64,000 bases of DNA from Pseudoduganella lutea (GCF_004209755.1 NZ_CP035913.1:868001-932000), one strand, 5' to 3'; counted from the first letter of the stretch, positions 34,807-44,197 are shown. Made by a program: numbers and translations. Notes: a model not told the origin generated them from the sequence alone.

Positions 34807-36131
34807 GCCGCGCTCCCGGCCCGCTGTGCGCACACGATCCACACGGGGTTCTCGGCCGCCATGCGGTGCATGTGCAGGATCGGTTTGCTGCGCGCGGCCT
34901 GCAGCTGCAGCACATCCCATGCAAAGTGCCCCCCTCCGCCCTCCTCTTCAAGTGCTGCCAGCGTGGCGGTCGCCGTGGCCAGGTTTTCCAGCGTGACGAA
35001 GTTCATCACCAGCGTGCCGCCGGGGCGCAGCCTGCCCATCACGCCTGCGATCAGGCCGGCCAGCTCGCCGCCCGAGCCGCCGATGAAGACGGCATCCGGG
35101 TCCGGCCAGGCATCCAGGCCGTCCGGCGCCTTGCCGAGGTGCAGGCTGTAGTTGGCGACACCGAAGGCGGCGTGGTTTTGCATGGCGATCGCGTGATCCG
35201 CCTCGTTCTTCTCGATGGCGTACACGTGGCCGCGCGGGCACAGGCGCGCCGCTTCCAGGCCCACCGAACCGGAACCGGCGCCGATGTCCCACACCACGCT
35301 GCCTGCCCGCAGTTGCAGCCGCGCCAGGCTCACGGCCCGCACTTCCTGCTTGGTGATCAGGCCCTTGTCGGGCTGGCGCTGCACGAACGCGGTGTCCGGC
35401 AAACCGAAGCGCACCGGTTGCGGTGCCGGCGCGACGCGCCAGAGCAGCACCACGTTCAACGCGGCGAAGCACGTGCCGGCTGCATCGGCCATCGACAGTT
35501 CGGCCAGCACGCGCTCTTCCGGTTGCAGCAGGTTTTCCGCCACCGCCATGAGGAAATCGTCGCCCAGGCCTTCTGCCAGCAGCAGCCGGGCAATGCGATC
35601 CGGGCTGTTGTCGGGGCTCGTCAGCACCAGCAGCCGCGCATGGGTGCGCAAGGCCTGCGCCAGTGCGTACAGGCCGTGTTCCGGCGTGGCGCCACGCCGC
35701 CATTCGCCGGCGTCCTTCGCATGCACGGAAACGATGGCGGCATCGTGCCATGCCAGCCCGATGCGCGCGCAGGCCAGCTGCAAGGTCGACAGATTGGGCA
35801 GGAGTTCGAGCGCCTGCACGCACAGGTGCTGCGCCAGGTATGGGGCGATGCCATGGCACAGCGGATCGCCGGTGGCCAGGACCACGCAGTTCAGGTGGTC
35901 GGCGCGCGCGGCGCGCACCCACGCCGGCACGTCCTTCAGGCGGCCGGTCAGGTCGTGCTGCACGGCGCCCGCTTTCAGCTCGCGCGCCAGCAGCGCCAGC
36001 GTGCGCGTGCCGCCGATCACCACGTCGGCGCCGCGCAGGTGCGCCAGCGCCGTGGCGTTCAGGCTGGCGACGCCGTCGTCGAGGACGCCGATCACGCGGC
36101 AGGGGTTGGGGTCTTTCAGATGAGTGTCCAT
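34803..36131 (-). CDS. cobL: CobL: fused precorrin-6B C5,15-methyltransferase and decarboxylase
   Basis: A 442-residue fusion. The N-terminal CbiE-type methylase (about 12-205) includes RVIGVLDDGVASLNATALAH, ATGDPLCHGIAPYL and LTSPDNSPDRIARLL. The C-terminal CbiT-type Rossmann methylase (about 255-420) includes LITKQEVRAVSLARLQL, WDIGAGSGSVGLEAA as SAM motif I, and FIGGSGGELAGLI. It methylates C5 and C15 and decarboxylates the C12 acetate. The ATG at 36131 (MDTHLKDPN) is 16 bases beyond the cbiD stop, the only real gap in this part of the operon. Confidence 0.93.
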   Translation of the reverse strand: MDTHLKDPNPCRVIGVLDDGVASLNATALAHLRGADVVIGGTRTLALLARELKAGAVQHDLTGRLKDVPAWVRAARADHLNCVVLATGDPLCHGIAPYLAQHLCVQALELLPNLSTLQLACARIGLAWHDAAIVSVHAKDAGEWRRGATPEHGLYALAQALRTHARLLVLTSPDNSPDRIARLLLAEGLGDDFLMAVAENLLQPEERVLAELSMADAAGTCFAALNVVLLWRVAPAPQPVRFGLPDTAFVQRQPDKGLITKQEVRAVSLARLQLRAGSVVWDIGAGSGSVGLEAARLCPRGHVYAIEKNEADHAIAMQNHAAFGVANYSLHLGKAPDGLDAWPDPDAVFIGGSGGELAGLIAGVMGRLRPGGTLVMNFVTLENLATATATLAALEEEGGGGHFAWDVLQLQAARSKPILHMHRMAAENPVWIVCAQRAGSAA

Positions 36132-36147
36132 GAGTGTTCGTCCAGAG

Positions 36148-37344
36148 TCAGGATTCGGCATCGGCAATGTGGGCGATGCCAGTGCGGCCGGCACTGGCCG
36201 GGCGCGCACGCGGCAGCGCCGGGGCCGACCACACGTCGGCCACCCGTTCGCCCGTGAAGTCGCACACCAGCACGCGCAGCTGGAAGGTGCGGCCATACCG
36301 GTCCGGCGCAGTCAGCGTGTCGATCGCGGCCTGCGCCAGCGCGCGGTGGAATGCCTCGCCCAGGCCCCGCTCGACCATCAGCTCGGCGCCGAAGCGGGCC
36401 GTCTCGGCGGCGGCCATGGCGGCGCAATCCTCGGCGCTGGCGCCGATGCGCCGCCCGATCTCCGCCACCAGGTCGGTATCGACTTCGCTGCGGTTGGCGT
36501 GGGTGATGGTTTCGCCCTGGGCGATCTTGGTCAGCTTGCCCACCATGACGGCCAGCACCACGAGGCCGATGCCCTGCGCCACAGCTTCATCGAGCGCATA
36601 GCGGAGGAAGTCGCCCATCTGCACGAAGCAGGCGGCCGGCAGGTCCGGCCGTTCACCGCGGAGGGTGGCCATCGCGAACGTTTCGGTGCGCCCGCCCGTC
36701 GTCAGCGCCACCATGCCGTGACCGGCCGTGGACGCCACCTGCACGCCCTGCACCACGCTGGCACGCCAGGCGGCCGTGGAGTACGGCTTGACGATGCCCG
36801 TGGTGCCCAGGATGCTGATGCCGCCCAGGATGCCCAGGCGCGCATTCGTGGTCTTCTTCGCCATGACCTGCCCATCGGGCACGCTGATCGTCACTTCCAC
36901 GCCATGGTCGGCCATCAGGTCCGGTGCCGCTTCGCGCAGGTTGTCGGCGATATTCTTGCGCGGCACGGGATTGATCGCCGGCCCGCCTACTTCCAGGCCC
37001 AGGCCCTTCATCGTGACCGTGCCGACACCGTCGCCGGCCACCCAGGCCACCGTGCCGCCCTGGCCCGGCAGCAGGCGCAGGTCGACCGTCATGTGTGCGC
37101 CATCGGTGCAATCCGGGTCGTCGCCGGCGAATTTCACCACCATCGCATGGGCGCGGCCTTCGCCGCAGCGGCCGTCATGCACGGCGAAGGTCACCCGGCT
37201 GCCGTTGGGCAGCAGCGCCTCGACCTGCTCCGGCACGCTGCCGGTGGCCAGGCCCAGCATCGCCGCGCGCGCGGCCGCGGCGGAGCAGGCGCCGGTGGTG
37301 AAGCCGGTGCGCGTGCCGCGTTCGGTCGCCGACTTTTCCTTCAT
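36148..37344 (-). CDS. cbiD: cobalt-precorrin-5B C1-methyltransferase
   Basis: A 398-residue CbiD. The signature RTGFTTGACSAAAARAA opens the protein. It is followed by HMTVDLRLLPGQGGTVAWVA, GLGLEVGGPAINPVPRKNI, LGILGGISILGTTGIVKPYS and MVGKLTKIAQGETITHA. It methylates C1 of the ring after CbiG action and defines the cbi-type (early cobalt insertion) version of the pathway. The start overlaps the cobH stop by four bases. Confidence 0.94.
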   Translation of the reverse strand: MKEKSATERGTRTGFTTGACSAAAARAAMLGLATGSVPEQVEALLPNGSRVTFAVHDGRCGEGRAHAMVVKFAGDDPDCTDGAHMTVDLRLLPGQGGTVAWVAGDGVGTVTMKGLGLEVGGPAINPVPRKNIADNLREAAPDLMADHGVEVTISVPDGQVMAKKTTNARLGILGGISILGTTGIVKPYSTAAWRASVVQGVQVASTAGHGMVALTTGGRTETFAMATLRGERPDLPAACFVQMGDFLRYALDEAVAQGIGLVVLAVMVGKLTKIAQGETITHANRSEVDTDLVAEIGRRIGASAEDCAAMAAAETARFGAELMVERGLGEAFHRALAQAAIDTLTAPDRYGRTFQLRVLVCDFTGERVADVWSAPALPRARPASAGRTGIAHIADAES

Positions 37345-38039
37345 GCGCGCGCCGCCTCCAGGTGGTTCCCGAGCTTCTGGCGTTCCTCGGCCAGCGCCAG
37401 CAGCGCATGCAGCGCCGCCACCACGAGCGTGGAGCCGCCCTTGCGGCCACGGATCACGATCCACGGCACGTCGCCCTGCTCCGCCATCAGGTCCTTTGAT
37501 TCGGCGGCCGACACGAAGCCGACCGGCATGCCCACCACCAGGGCCGGACGGACGCCTTCCTCGCGAATGAGCCGCACCAGTTCGATCAATGCCGTGGGCG
37601 CGTTGCCGATGCCGACGATGGCGCCGTCGAGCAAGCCCAGGCGATGGGCCTTGCGCATGGCCTGCACGGCGCGCGTGGTGTCTTCGGCCCTGGCCAGTTC
37701 GATCACGTCGGCATCGCTGATGAACTGGTGCGTGGCCATGCCGAAGTGCGCCAGACGCGGCCGCGACAGGCCCGAGCAGACCATTTCCACGTCGGCCACC
37801 ACCGGCGTGGCGCCGGCCAGCATGGCGCAAATGCCCGCCTCCACGGCTTCAGGATGAAATTCCGTGAGACCGTTGAAATCGAAGTCGGCGTTTGCATGGA
37901 TCATGCGGCGCACGATCGGCCACTGCGCGGCCGTGTAGGCGTGCGGGCCTGTCTCGGCATCGATGATGGCGAAGCTGTCATGCTCGATCGCCTGGCCGGC
38001 GCGGGTGAGCTGCTCGGTGACCGTGTTCACGCTGCTCAT
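37341..38039 (-). CDS. cobH: precorrin-8X methylmutase
   Basis: A 232-residue CobH/CbiC. The catalytic His is in RRMIHANADFDFNGL. Other family segments are DVEMVCSGLSRPRL, DGAIVGIGNAPTALIELVRL and ALVVGMPVGFVSAAESKDLM. It moves a methyl group from C11 to C12 to give hydrogenobyrinic or cobyrinic acid. The start overlaps the cbiX stop by four bases. Confidence 0.94.
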   Translation of the reverse strand: MSSVNTVTEQLTRAGQAIEHDSFAIIDAETGPHAYTAAQWPIVRRMIHANADFDFNGLTEFHPEAVEAGICAMLAGATPVVADVEMVCSGLSRPRLAHFGMATHQFISDADVIELARAEDTTRAVQAMRKAHRLGLLDGAIVGIGNAPTALIELVRLIREEGVRPALVVGMPVGFVSAAESKDLMAEQGDVPWIVIRGRKGGSTLVVAALHALLALAEERQKLGNHLEAARA

Positions 38040-39085
38040 GCGGGCACCCCGGTCGTGCCATGGTCGTGGCGATGTTCATGGTCGTGGTGATGGTCATGAC
38101 CATGCTCGTGCGAATGGCCATGCTCGTGGGTATGTCCGTGGCCGTGGTCATGCCCATGGGCGTGCGGATCGGCAGCCGCGGGAGCGTGCGCATGCGTATG
38201 CGCATGCGAATGGCCGTGTCCCAGCTCATGGGCGATTTCGCGGTAGCTGCAGCCGTCGCACGGGAGGCGGCTGTCCGGCACGCCCGCGCGCAGGTTTTCC
38301 ACACGCTCGTCCATCAGCCCGAAAATTTCCGCCTCGAAGCCGAAGTGTTCGGTGCACGCGAAGCGCACCTGCGGGTACTGCGCCCGCAGATGCTCGACCT
38401 GCCTGTGGATGCGCTGGATCAGCGTGCCTGTGTACAGGTAATACGGCAGCACGACGACCTGGCGCATGCCCAGCAGCACCTGGCGCTGCACCACCTTTTC
38501 CAGCCGGGGCCACGTGATGCCGGTGAATGCCAGGTCGACCAGCTCATGGTCGCCCTCCTCCAGCAGCCAGCGCGCCATCTTCGCCATGTCGCCGTTGGCG
38601 CCGCGGTCCGAAGAGCCTCGACCCAGCAGCACCACGCCGGTCGTGGTGGGGTCGGGCATGTCGAGCGTGGCCATCGCGCCGCGCAGGCGGCGGCGCAACA
38701 CCGCCAGCACCGGATCGCTGGCGCCCAGGTGCGGCGCGAGCAGAATGTCGACCTGGTGGCCGGCGGCCGGCGGGCAGGCGGCCCGCGCGGCTTCGATCGC
38801 CTCGGGAATTTCCATTTTCACGTGGCCGGCGGCGTTCAGGATCAGCGGCACCACCAGCACACGGCTGGCGGCGCGGGCCGCGGCCAGCAGCGCGGCGTTC
38901 AGTTCCGGCGGCGCGAACTCGATGAAACACAGTTCGATGCGCCAGCCAGGGCGGCGTGCGCGCCACTGTTCCGTGAATTCGCGGATCTCGCGGTTGCCCG
39001 AATCCTCGCGCGAACCGTGGCCGACGATGAGAATGATGTCAGTCGCCGGCGCTGGCGCCGGCCGCATCATGACTGGTCCGTTCAT
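38036..39085 (-). CDS. cbiX: sirohydrochlorin cobaltochelatase CbiX with Fe-S motif and His-rich tail
   Basis: A 349-residue long-form CbiX with two chelatase-like halves (about 15-130 and 145-265). The metal-binding His is in LIVGHGSREDSGN, and the second half contains VLLGRGSSDRGANGDM. A C-x-x-C in LPCDGCSYREIAHEL follows near 275, matching the Fe-S site described in long CbiX proteins. The last 60 residues are a His-rich tail (HGH, HSHAH, HDHGH repeats). It inserts Co2+ into sirohydrochlorin. The tail probably stores or buffers metal. The operon also encodes the cobalt importer. Confidence 0.92.
   Translation of the reverse strand: MNGPVMMRPAPAPATDIILIVGHGSREDSGNREIREFTEQWRARRPGWRIELCFIEFAPPELNAALLAAARAASRVLVVPLILNAAGHVKMEIPEAIEAARAACPPAAGHQVDILLAPHLGASDPVLAVLRRRLRGAMATLDMPDPTTTGVVLLGRGSSDRGANGDMAKMARWLLEEGDHELVDLAFTGITWPRLEKVVQRQVLLGMRQVVVLPYYLYTGTLIQRIHRQVEHLRAQYPQVRFACTEHFGFEAEIFGLMDERVENLRAGVPDSRLPCDGCSYREIAHELGHGHSHAHTHAHAPAAADPHAHGHDHGHGHTHEHGHSHEHGHDHHHDHEHRHDHGTTGVPA
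38042..38220 (-). repeat. low-complexity His-codon tract in cbiX
   Basis: The DNA is an irregular array of ATG/GTG/CAT-containing hexamers (catggtcgtggcgatg-type on the plus strand) encoding roughly 60 residues dominated by His, Gly, Asp and Glu. Such tracts vary in length between strains by slippage. Confidence 0.75.
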
Positions 39086-39873
39086 GCGCTTGCCTTTCTA
39101 TAACGATGGGTAAAAGTGGGGTCGTAAAGTTTCGAGCGGGCCAGCGTTTCCCAGTGCAGCGCCCCGAGCGTGGGGCTGGCCACGATCATCGCCTGGCTGG
39201 CTACGCCCGCTTCGCGGCAGCGTGCCTTGATGTCGGCCAGCGTGCCGCGCAGGATCTTTTCCTCGCCCGGCCAGCTGGCCTTGTGCACCACCAGCATCGG
39301 CGCATCTTCCGGCCAGCCGGCTGCGCGCAGCGCTGCTTCCACCTTGTGCAGCAGCGTGATCGACAGGAAGATGCACAGCGTGGTGCGGTGCGCGGCCAGG
39401 CTGGCCAGGTCTTCGCCTTCCGGCATCGGCGTGCGCCCTTCCACGCGCGTGAGGATCACGGTCTGCGTAACCTCGGGCAAGGTCAGCGATTCGCCGGCCG
39501 CCGCCATCGACGCCATCGCCGACGACACGCCCGGCACCACGGCCCATTCGATGCCCGCCGCGCCCAGCGGGCGGGCCAGCTCAATCAGCGCGCCGTACAG
39601 GCCCGGGTCGCCCGTCTGCAGGCGCACCACTGTGCGGTGCCGGGCCGCCTGTTCAATGAGCCAGGCGGTCATTTCTTCCAGTGTCATGTCCTTCGAATCG
39701 CGGATCGTGCAGCCAGGCGGTGCGTACAGCGTGACGGCGCGGTCGACCAGCGAACCGGCAAACAGCACGGCGCCCGCCTCGCCCAGAAGCCGGCGGCCCT
39801 TGACGGTGACGAGTTCCGGGTCGCCGGGACCGGCGCCGACGAACCATACCTTGCCGGGGTTTTCAACAGTCAT
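39082..39873 (-). CDS. cobM: precorrin-4 C11-methyltransferase
   Basis: A 263-residue tetrapyrrole methylase. Motifs are VWFVGAGPGDPELVTVKG at the start, VLFAGSLVDRAVTLYAPPG, VVRLQTGDPGLYGALIEL, WAVVPGVSSAMASMAAAG and MLVVHKASWPGEEKILRG, all typical of CobM/CbiF. It methylates C11. The start overlaps the cbiO stop by four bases and its stop overlaps the cbiX start by four. Confidence 0.94.
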   Translation of the reverse strand: MTVENPGKVWFVGAGPGDPELVTVKGRRLLGEAGAVLFAGSLVDRAVTLYAPPGCTIRDSKDMTLEEMTAWLIEQAARHRTVVRLQTGDPGLYGALIELARPLGAAGIEWAVVPGVSSAMASMAAAGESLTLPEVTQTVILTRVEGRTPMPEGEDLASLAAHRTTLCIFLSITLLHKVEAALRAAGWPEDAPMLVVHKASWPGEEKILRGTLADIKARCREAGVASQAMIVASPTLGALHWETLARSKLYDPTFTHRYRKASA

Positions 39874-40748
39874 TCGGTGCTCTCCAGGATGTTCGATATG
39901 GCGGAAGATGTGGCCAGATCCGCCTGCAGCGCCTCCAGCAAGGCCGGCACGCTGCGTGGCGCCGGGATGGCTGGCAACACGCCGCGCGCGGCCAGTTGCG
40001 CATGCAAGGCGATGGCCAGCGGCACGCGGTGACCGGCGGTATGCAGCAGGTCCGCGCGCGCCGCCAGCCGCTCGGCCGGCGCGGAGGCGATGCAGCGGCC
40101 GGCGGCCAGCAGGTGGATGTCGTCGGCCCACCCGAAAGCAAAGTCGACGTCGTGGGTCGTGAGCAGCACCGTCACGCCGCGCGCGGCGAGGCGGTCCAGC
40201 AGCGCCGCCAGGTCGACCTGCATCGGCGCATCGAGCCCGGCCATCGGCTCGTCGAGCAGCAGCACTTCCGGTTCCATCGCCAGCACGCCGGCGATGCACA
40301 CGCGCTTTTTCTGGCCAAAGCTCAGGTGGTGCACGGCGCGGCCCGCATAGCCGTGCAGGCCCACGGCATCGAGCGCGGCATCGACGCGGGCCGCCACCGT
40401 GGCGGCATCGAGGCCCAGGTTCAGCGGGCCGAACGACACGTCCTCGCCCACGTGCGCGGCGAACAGCTGGCGTTCCGGGTCCTGGAAGACGAGGCCCACG
40501 CGGCGCCGCAAGGCTGCCAGCGCGGCGCGGCTGCCATCGACGGGCTGGCCGTCGCTGCGCAACTGCCCGGCGCCCGGCCGCAGCAAGCCGTTCAGGTGGC
40601 GCAGCACGGTGGATTTGCCGGCGCCGTTCGCACCCAGCAGCGCATGGCGCCGGCCGCGGCCGAGCGCCAGCGTGCAGCCGCGCAGGCCGGTGCCGCCATC
40701 GGGGTAGACGTGATCGACGTCGACCAGTTCAAGCACGGGATGCGCCAT
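39870..40748 (-). CDS. cbiO: cobalt ECF transporter ATPase
   Basis: A 292-residue ABC ATPase. It has Walker A LLGANGAGKSTVLRHL, the Q-loop in VFQDPERQLFA, signature LSFGQKKRVCIAGVL, Walker B EVLLLDEPMAGLD and a switch His in LTTHDVDFAF. It powers Co2+ uptake with CbiMNQ. The ATG at 40748 (MAHPVLELVDVDHVYPDG) shares one base with the cbiQ stop. Confidence 0.94.
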   Translation of the reverse strand: MAHPVLELVDVDHVYPDGGTGLRGCTLALGRGRRHALLGANGAGKSTVLRHLNGLLRPGAGQLRSDGQPVDGSRAALAALRRRVGLVFQDPERQLFAAHVGEDVSFGPLNLGLDAATVAARVDAALDAVGLHGYAGRAVHHLSFGQKKRVCIAGVLAMEPEVLLLDEPMAGLDAPMQVDLAALLDRLAARGVTVLLTTHDVDFAFGWADDIHLLAAGRCIASAPAERLAARADLLHTAGHRVPLAIALHAQLAARGVLPAIPAPRSVPALLEALQADLATSSAISNILESTE

Positions 40749-41482
40749 CACCAGCGGTCTCCCAGCGCCAGCGCGACGAGCAGCGCACCGGCCAGCAGGG
40801 CGAGCGTATTCTGGCGCCGCGCCCGTGGAAACGCGGCCGGTAGGAAGCGCAGCGTGCCGGCATACGAGCGCGCGTCCGCGGCCGTCTGCAACGCCGCCGC
40901 GCGCAGCCATACCTGCTGGGCGACGTGGCCGGCCAGCAGCCCGGATGATCGAAAGCCATGGCGCCAGCCGCGATAGCCCAGGCGCGCGCGCTGCGCATCG
41001 ACCCCGTCGTCCCAGGCGCGGCGCAGCACGAACAGCATGCGGTAGCACAGCGCCATCAGGTCGAGCAGCGTTTCCGGCGTGCGCAGGCGGCGCAGCAGCG
41101 ACAGCAGGTCGGGCAGCGGCGTGGTCAACGTAAAACCCAGCAGCGCGGCCAGCACGGCCAGCGCGCGACACCCCGCCTGCGCCGCCACCGGCACCATCGC
41201 GGCATGCCAGTGCCAGTCGCCATGCGCGTCGGGTCCGATCGGCATGGTGGCGCACGCCAGCAACAGGAAACCGAGGGGCGCCAGCGCCGCCGCCAGCCAT
41301 GCGCGCAGCGGCACGCGCGCGCCAACCAGCGCGGCAAGGGCCAGCAGCAGCGCCAGCAATGCCAGCGTGCCGGGCCGCTGCGCGATCCATGCGGCGGCGA
41401 TGCCGGCCAGCGCGAACAGCGCCTTGGCCGACGGCGCCACGCCGCGCCAGCGGTTCGCATAGGCGGTCGTTTCGATCAGCAT
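40748..41482 (-). CDS. cbiQ: cobalt ECF transporter transmembrane (T) component
   Basis: A 244-residue membrane protein with four to six helices (ALFALAGIAAAWIA, LALLALLLALAALVGARVPL). The coupling region near 135-180 is LLSLLRRLRTPETLLDLMA, with LRRAWDDGVDAQRARLGYRG, the Ala-Arg-Gly-type motif that contacts the ATPase. It overlaps cbiN by seven bases. Confidence 0.9.
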   Translation of the reverse strand: MLIETTAYANRWRGVAPSAKALFALAGIAAAWIAQRPGTLALLALLLALAALVGARVPLRAWLAAALAPLGFLLLACATMPIGPDAHGDWHWHAAMVPVAAQAGCRALAVLAALLGFTLTTPLPDLLSLLRRLRTPETLLDLMALCYRMLFVLRRAWDDGVDAQRARLGYRGWRHGFRSSGLLAGHVAQQVWLRAAALQTAADARSYAGTLRFLPAAFPRARRQNTLALLAGALLVALALGDRW

Positions 41483-41799
41483 CGGCGATCACCATCGGAT
41501 TCACCGCCGGCGGCGCGGGCACGCTCGCGTCCTACCGACAGGCCGAGCCAGTAGCCGATCACGCCCGCGCCCAGCGCCGCCTGCAAGGCGAACAGCAGCG
41601 AGGCGATCTCGCCGCTGGCCGGCTCGAACACGGGCGCGAACCACGGTTGATATCCTGGCGCGATCGTGCCGATGGCCTGGCGCGCCAGCTCGTCCGCCCC
41701 GCCGAACGCCGCCTCGCCGGCAAGCCACAAAGGCAGTACCGACAGCAGCACGATCGCCGTCCATGCCAGCCACGTGCGCGGCCTCATTTGCCATCTCAT
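41476..41799 (-). CDS. cbiN: cobalt transporter accessory subunit
   Basis: A 107-residue protein with two membrane helices ([17 protein letters not shown] and [20 protein letters not shown]) flanking an extracytoplasmic loop that contains [21 protein letters not shown]. This layout is typical of CbiN, which with CbiM makes the metal-loading site. The C-terminus is charged. The start overlaps cbiM by four bases. Confidence 0.88.
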   Translation of the reverse strand: MRWQMRPRTWLAWTAIVLLSVLPLWLAGEAAFGGADELARQAIGTIAPGYQPWFAPVFEPASGEIASLLFALQAALGAGVIGYWLGLSVGRERARAAGGESDGDRRC

Positions 41800-42476
41800 G
41801 TGCGCTCCCTGGCACAGTGCGCGAACACGGGGGCATTGCGCTGCTCAGGGCCATGGAAGCGGGCGATGGCATTCACCACCAGCACCGTCAACAGTCCTTC
41901 GCTGATGGCGATGGGTACCTGGGTCAATGCAAAGATGCCGGCGAACCTGGCCAGCGAAGCGGCCATGCCGCCCACCGGGTCGGGAAACGCCCAGGCCAGC
42001 TGCAGCGATGTGGTGCCATACGTGGCCAGGTCGCCGAGACAGGCGGCGGCGAACACGGCAACGGAACGCGACATGCCCAGCGCGGCGGCGGCGCGGAACA
42101 CGCCGTACGCAATGAAGGGGCCGACCACGGCCATCGAGAATACGTTGGCGCCCAGCGTCGTCACGCCGCCATGGGCGAGCAGCAGCGCCTGGAACAGCAG
42201 CACCACGAAGCCGACGGGCACCATCGCGGCGGGGCCGAACAGCAGTGCGCCGAGCCCCACGCCGGTGGGATGCGAACAGCTGCCCGTGACCGACGGCAGC
42301 TTCAGCGCGGAGAGCAGGAACGCGAATGCGGCGGCGACGCCGAACAGCATGCGCCGTTCCGGGTGCAGGCGCAGGTCGCGCGCCATCGCGCGCAGGCCCA
42401 CGGCCAGGAAACAGGCGGAGACGGCCGACCAGCCCAGCGCATGCGCAGGCGGCAGGAACCCTTCCATGATATGCAT
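41796..42476 (-). CDS. cbiM: cobalt ECF transporter substrate-binding (S) component
   Basis: A 226-residue membrane protein. The N-terminal [20 protein letters not shown] carries the His-2 that coordinates cobalt after the start Met. Further signatures are [20 protein letters not shown] and [21 protein letters not shown]. The ATG at 42476 with GGGAGG six bases upstream gives the exact family N-terminus; a longer frame to 42638 runs into the riboswitch and is rejected. It is the first gene of the riboswitch-controlled operon. Confidence 0.94.
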   Translation of the reverse strand: MHIMEGFLPPAHALGWSAVSACFLAVGLRAMARDLRLHPERRMLFGVAAAFAFLLSALKLPSVTGSCSHPTGVGLGALLFGPAAMVPVGFVVLLFQALLLAHGGVTTLGANVFSMAVVGPFIAYGVFRAAAALGMSRSVAVFAAACLGDLATYGTTSLQLAWAFPDPVGGMAASLARFAGIFALTQVPIAISEGLLTVLVVNAIARFHGPEQRNAPVFAHCARERT

Positions 42477-42599
42477 TCGAAACCTCCCGTCGAATGGTCC
42501 ATAAGAGCACCAGCGGGAGATGAAAAGACGGTCGAGACGGGGCCAGGCACGGCGCCGCTTCGACAGCGGCTTCCCGTCACCCCGGGGAATGGTGCTGAC

Positions 42600-42785
42600 T
42601 TGCTTGGGCCGGTATTCTGGCTCGCCGTCATCCTTCATCCGCGCCTTCCCGCGATTAATCGCAGTGGCTAATAGGCGGAATCCGTCAGGCTTACAGCAGC
42701 GGGGGCTGCACCGGAATGGCCGCGCGTGGCGGCTTCACCGGTTTCCCGTTTAACGCCCTCCCCGAACGGGAAGAGCGCACCCAAG
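42600..42785 (-). promoter_or_regulatory. cobalamin (AdoCbl) riboswitch
   Basis: On the minus strand the conserved elements occur in order: GGGAAACCGGTGAAGCCGCC (near 42725-42755), GGTGCAGCCCCCGCTGCTGT, GCCTGACGGA, the B12 box AGCCACTGC (near 42661-42671), and the 3' segment GAGCCAGAATACCGGCCC (near 42605-42622). It lies upstream of cbiM, so coenzyme B12 should repress cobalt uptake and corrin synthesis. The roughly 120 bases between it and cbiM contain a GCCGCT/AGCGGC hairpin without a U-tract, so control could be at translation (GGGAGG site) rather than termination. That last point is inference. Confidence 0.93.
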
Positions 42786-42883
42786 CGCGCATAGTAACCG
42801 AAATGCATTGCGATGGCATAGCATTTTGGTACCGCCGCTCGCGTGGTGCGAAGGCGGCGGGCACGGGGGGCGGTCGCCGCGCG

Positions 42884-44197
42884 TTATTTGGAAATGCGCA
42901 GGATGGCCGACGCCAGCTTGGAGAAGCATGGTGTCAGGTCGGCCTCCGTGGCCGCGTAGCAGTACATGCCGACGTTCTTGTTGGCGTTGTAGCAGCGCGA
43001 TGGGCCATCGGCCACGTTGGCCATGCATTTCAGCACGGCTTCGCCCGTTTCGCCATCGGCGTTCTTGTCCTTCAGTCCTTCGCCCATGCCCAGTGTGAAC
43101 ACGAAGATGTTGTCATCCCGTGCCTTGGCCGCGACAGCTTCGGCCAGGTTGCGCGCGGCGTTGCCGACGTTCTGCTTGAACTTCGTTGCATCGCCGATAT
43201 CCTCCACTACCGGGCGCGGCGACAGGGTCTGGACTTTCCACTCCGTGGAAGCCGTATCGACGGCGTTGTAGTACTTCGGCAGCTTCTTGAGCGTGTTCCA
43301 TGCCTGGCTGCTCAGCGTGCAGGCATTGCTGACATATTCGTACTGGGCGTCCAGCCGCAAGAGCCCCACCCCGACCGAGTCGACGACACCCGGCCTGTTG
43401 CAGGTGCCGAAAGGCAGGTTGACGCCGAACGACGTGGGTGCGCCGTCCGAGAAGAACACGATCACGCGCAGGCTGGATCGGTTAAGGGGCGGGATCGCGT
43501 TCAGGTCATCGCGCGCGCGTCGCATCCCTTCGAACGACGAAGTGCCGCCGTCGAAAACAAAGCCCGAAATGGTCGACAGCATCGCGTCGCGCTGGAAGCC
43601 ACGGGCCGACTTGAAGATCGGATAATCCATCACGGCACCGGAAGAAAAATGCACCAGCCCGACCCGGTCCTGCGTGACATTGAACTTGTTCAGGAAGCTC
43701 TTGGCCGATGTCCTGACCGTTGGACCTACATCGATCAGTGATCTGGACGTATCGATCACGAACGCCATGTCCAGGTCCCGGCGCACGGTCTGCGCAGAGG
43801 CGACGGGTGTCAACGATTTGAAACCCATCAGCTGCATGATCGACACGGGCATCGGCGCATCGGCCTTCACGTCGATCGTCACCTCGCCCGCGTTGAACAC
43901 GACCGAGGTGCTCAGCAGCTTCGGCCTGGACATCAGATATGACGCGGGAATGTTCGCTTCAAAGAACTGCTTCGCCGCCGCCTGCGCGCTGGCCGTCTGT
44001 TCCGACTGCGTGTTCCCGGCCGTGACGGCGCGCGCCCCGGCCAGCGCGGCCGAGTCGACGGCCGCGTTCAGGCGTGCCTTGACCAGGTAGGCCAGGCCCG
44101 TGTCGATGGCGAGACCGGCCACGGCCAGCAGCACCATCATGCCCAGCGCGACCATGATGGCAACGGCGCCGCGCTGCCGTTTCAGGAGTGGAGTCAT
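42884..44197 (-). CDS. tadG: TadG-like pilus protein with von Willebrand A domain
   Basis: A 437-residue protein. A TadG-type N-terminal segment (RQRGAVAIMVALGMMVLLAV) acts as membrane anchor, followed by GLAIDTGLAYLVKARLNAAVD and DSAALAGARAV, the usual TadE/G opening. A VWA domain from about 145 has an intact MIDAS start (AFVIDTSRSLIDV) and IVFFSDGAPTSFG. It probably anchors or tunes Flp pilus surface attachment. The ATG overlaps the stop of the preceding gene by one base (TGATG). Confidence 0.87.
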   Translation of the reverse strand: MTPLLKRQRGAVAIMVALGMMVLLAVAGLAIDTGLAYLVKARLNAAVDSAALAGARAVTAGNTQSEQTASAQAAAKQFFEANIPASYLMSRPKLLSTSVVFNAGEVTIDVKADAPMPVSIMQLMGFKSLTPVASAQTVRRDLDMAFVIDTSRSLIDVGPTVRTSAKSFLNKFNVTQDRVGLVHFSSGAVMDYPIFKSARGFQRDAMLSTISGFVFDGGTSSFEGMRRARDDLNAIPPLNRSSLRVIVFFSDGAPTSFGVNLPFGTCNRPGVVDSVGVGLLRLDAQYEYVSNACTLSSQAWNTLKKLPKYYNAVDTASTEWKVQTLSPRPVVEDIGDATKFKQNVGNAARNLAEAVAAKARDDNIFVFTLGMGEGLKDKNADGETGEAVLKCMANVADGPSRCYNANKNVGMYCYAATEADLTPCFSKLASAILRISK

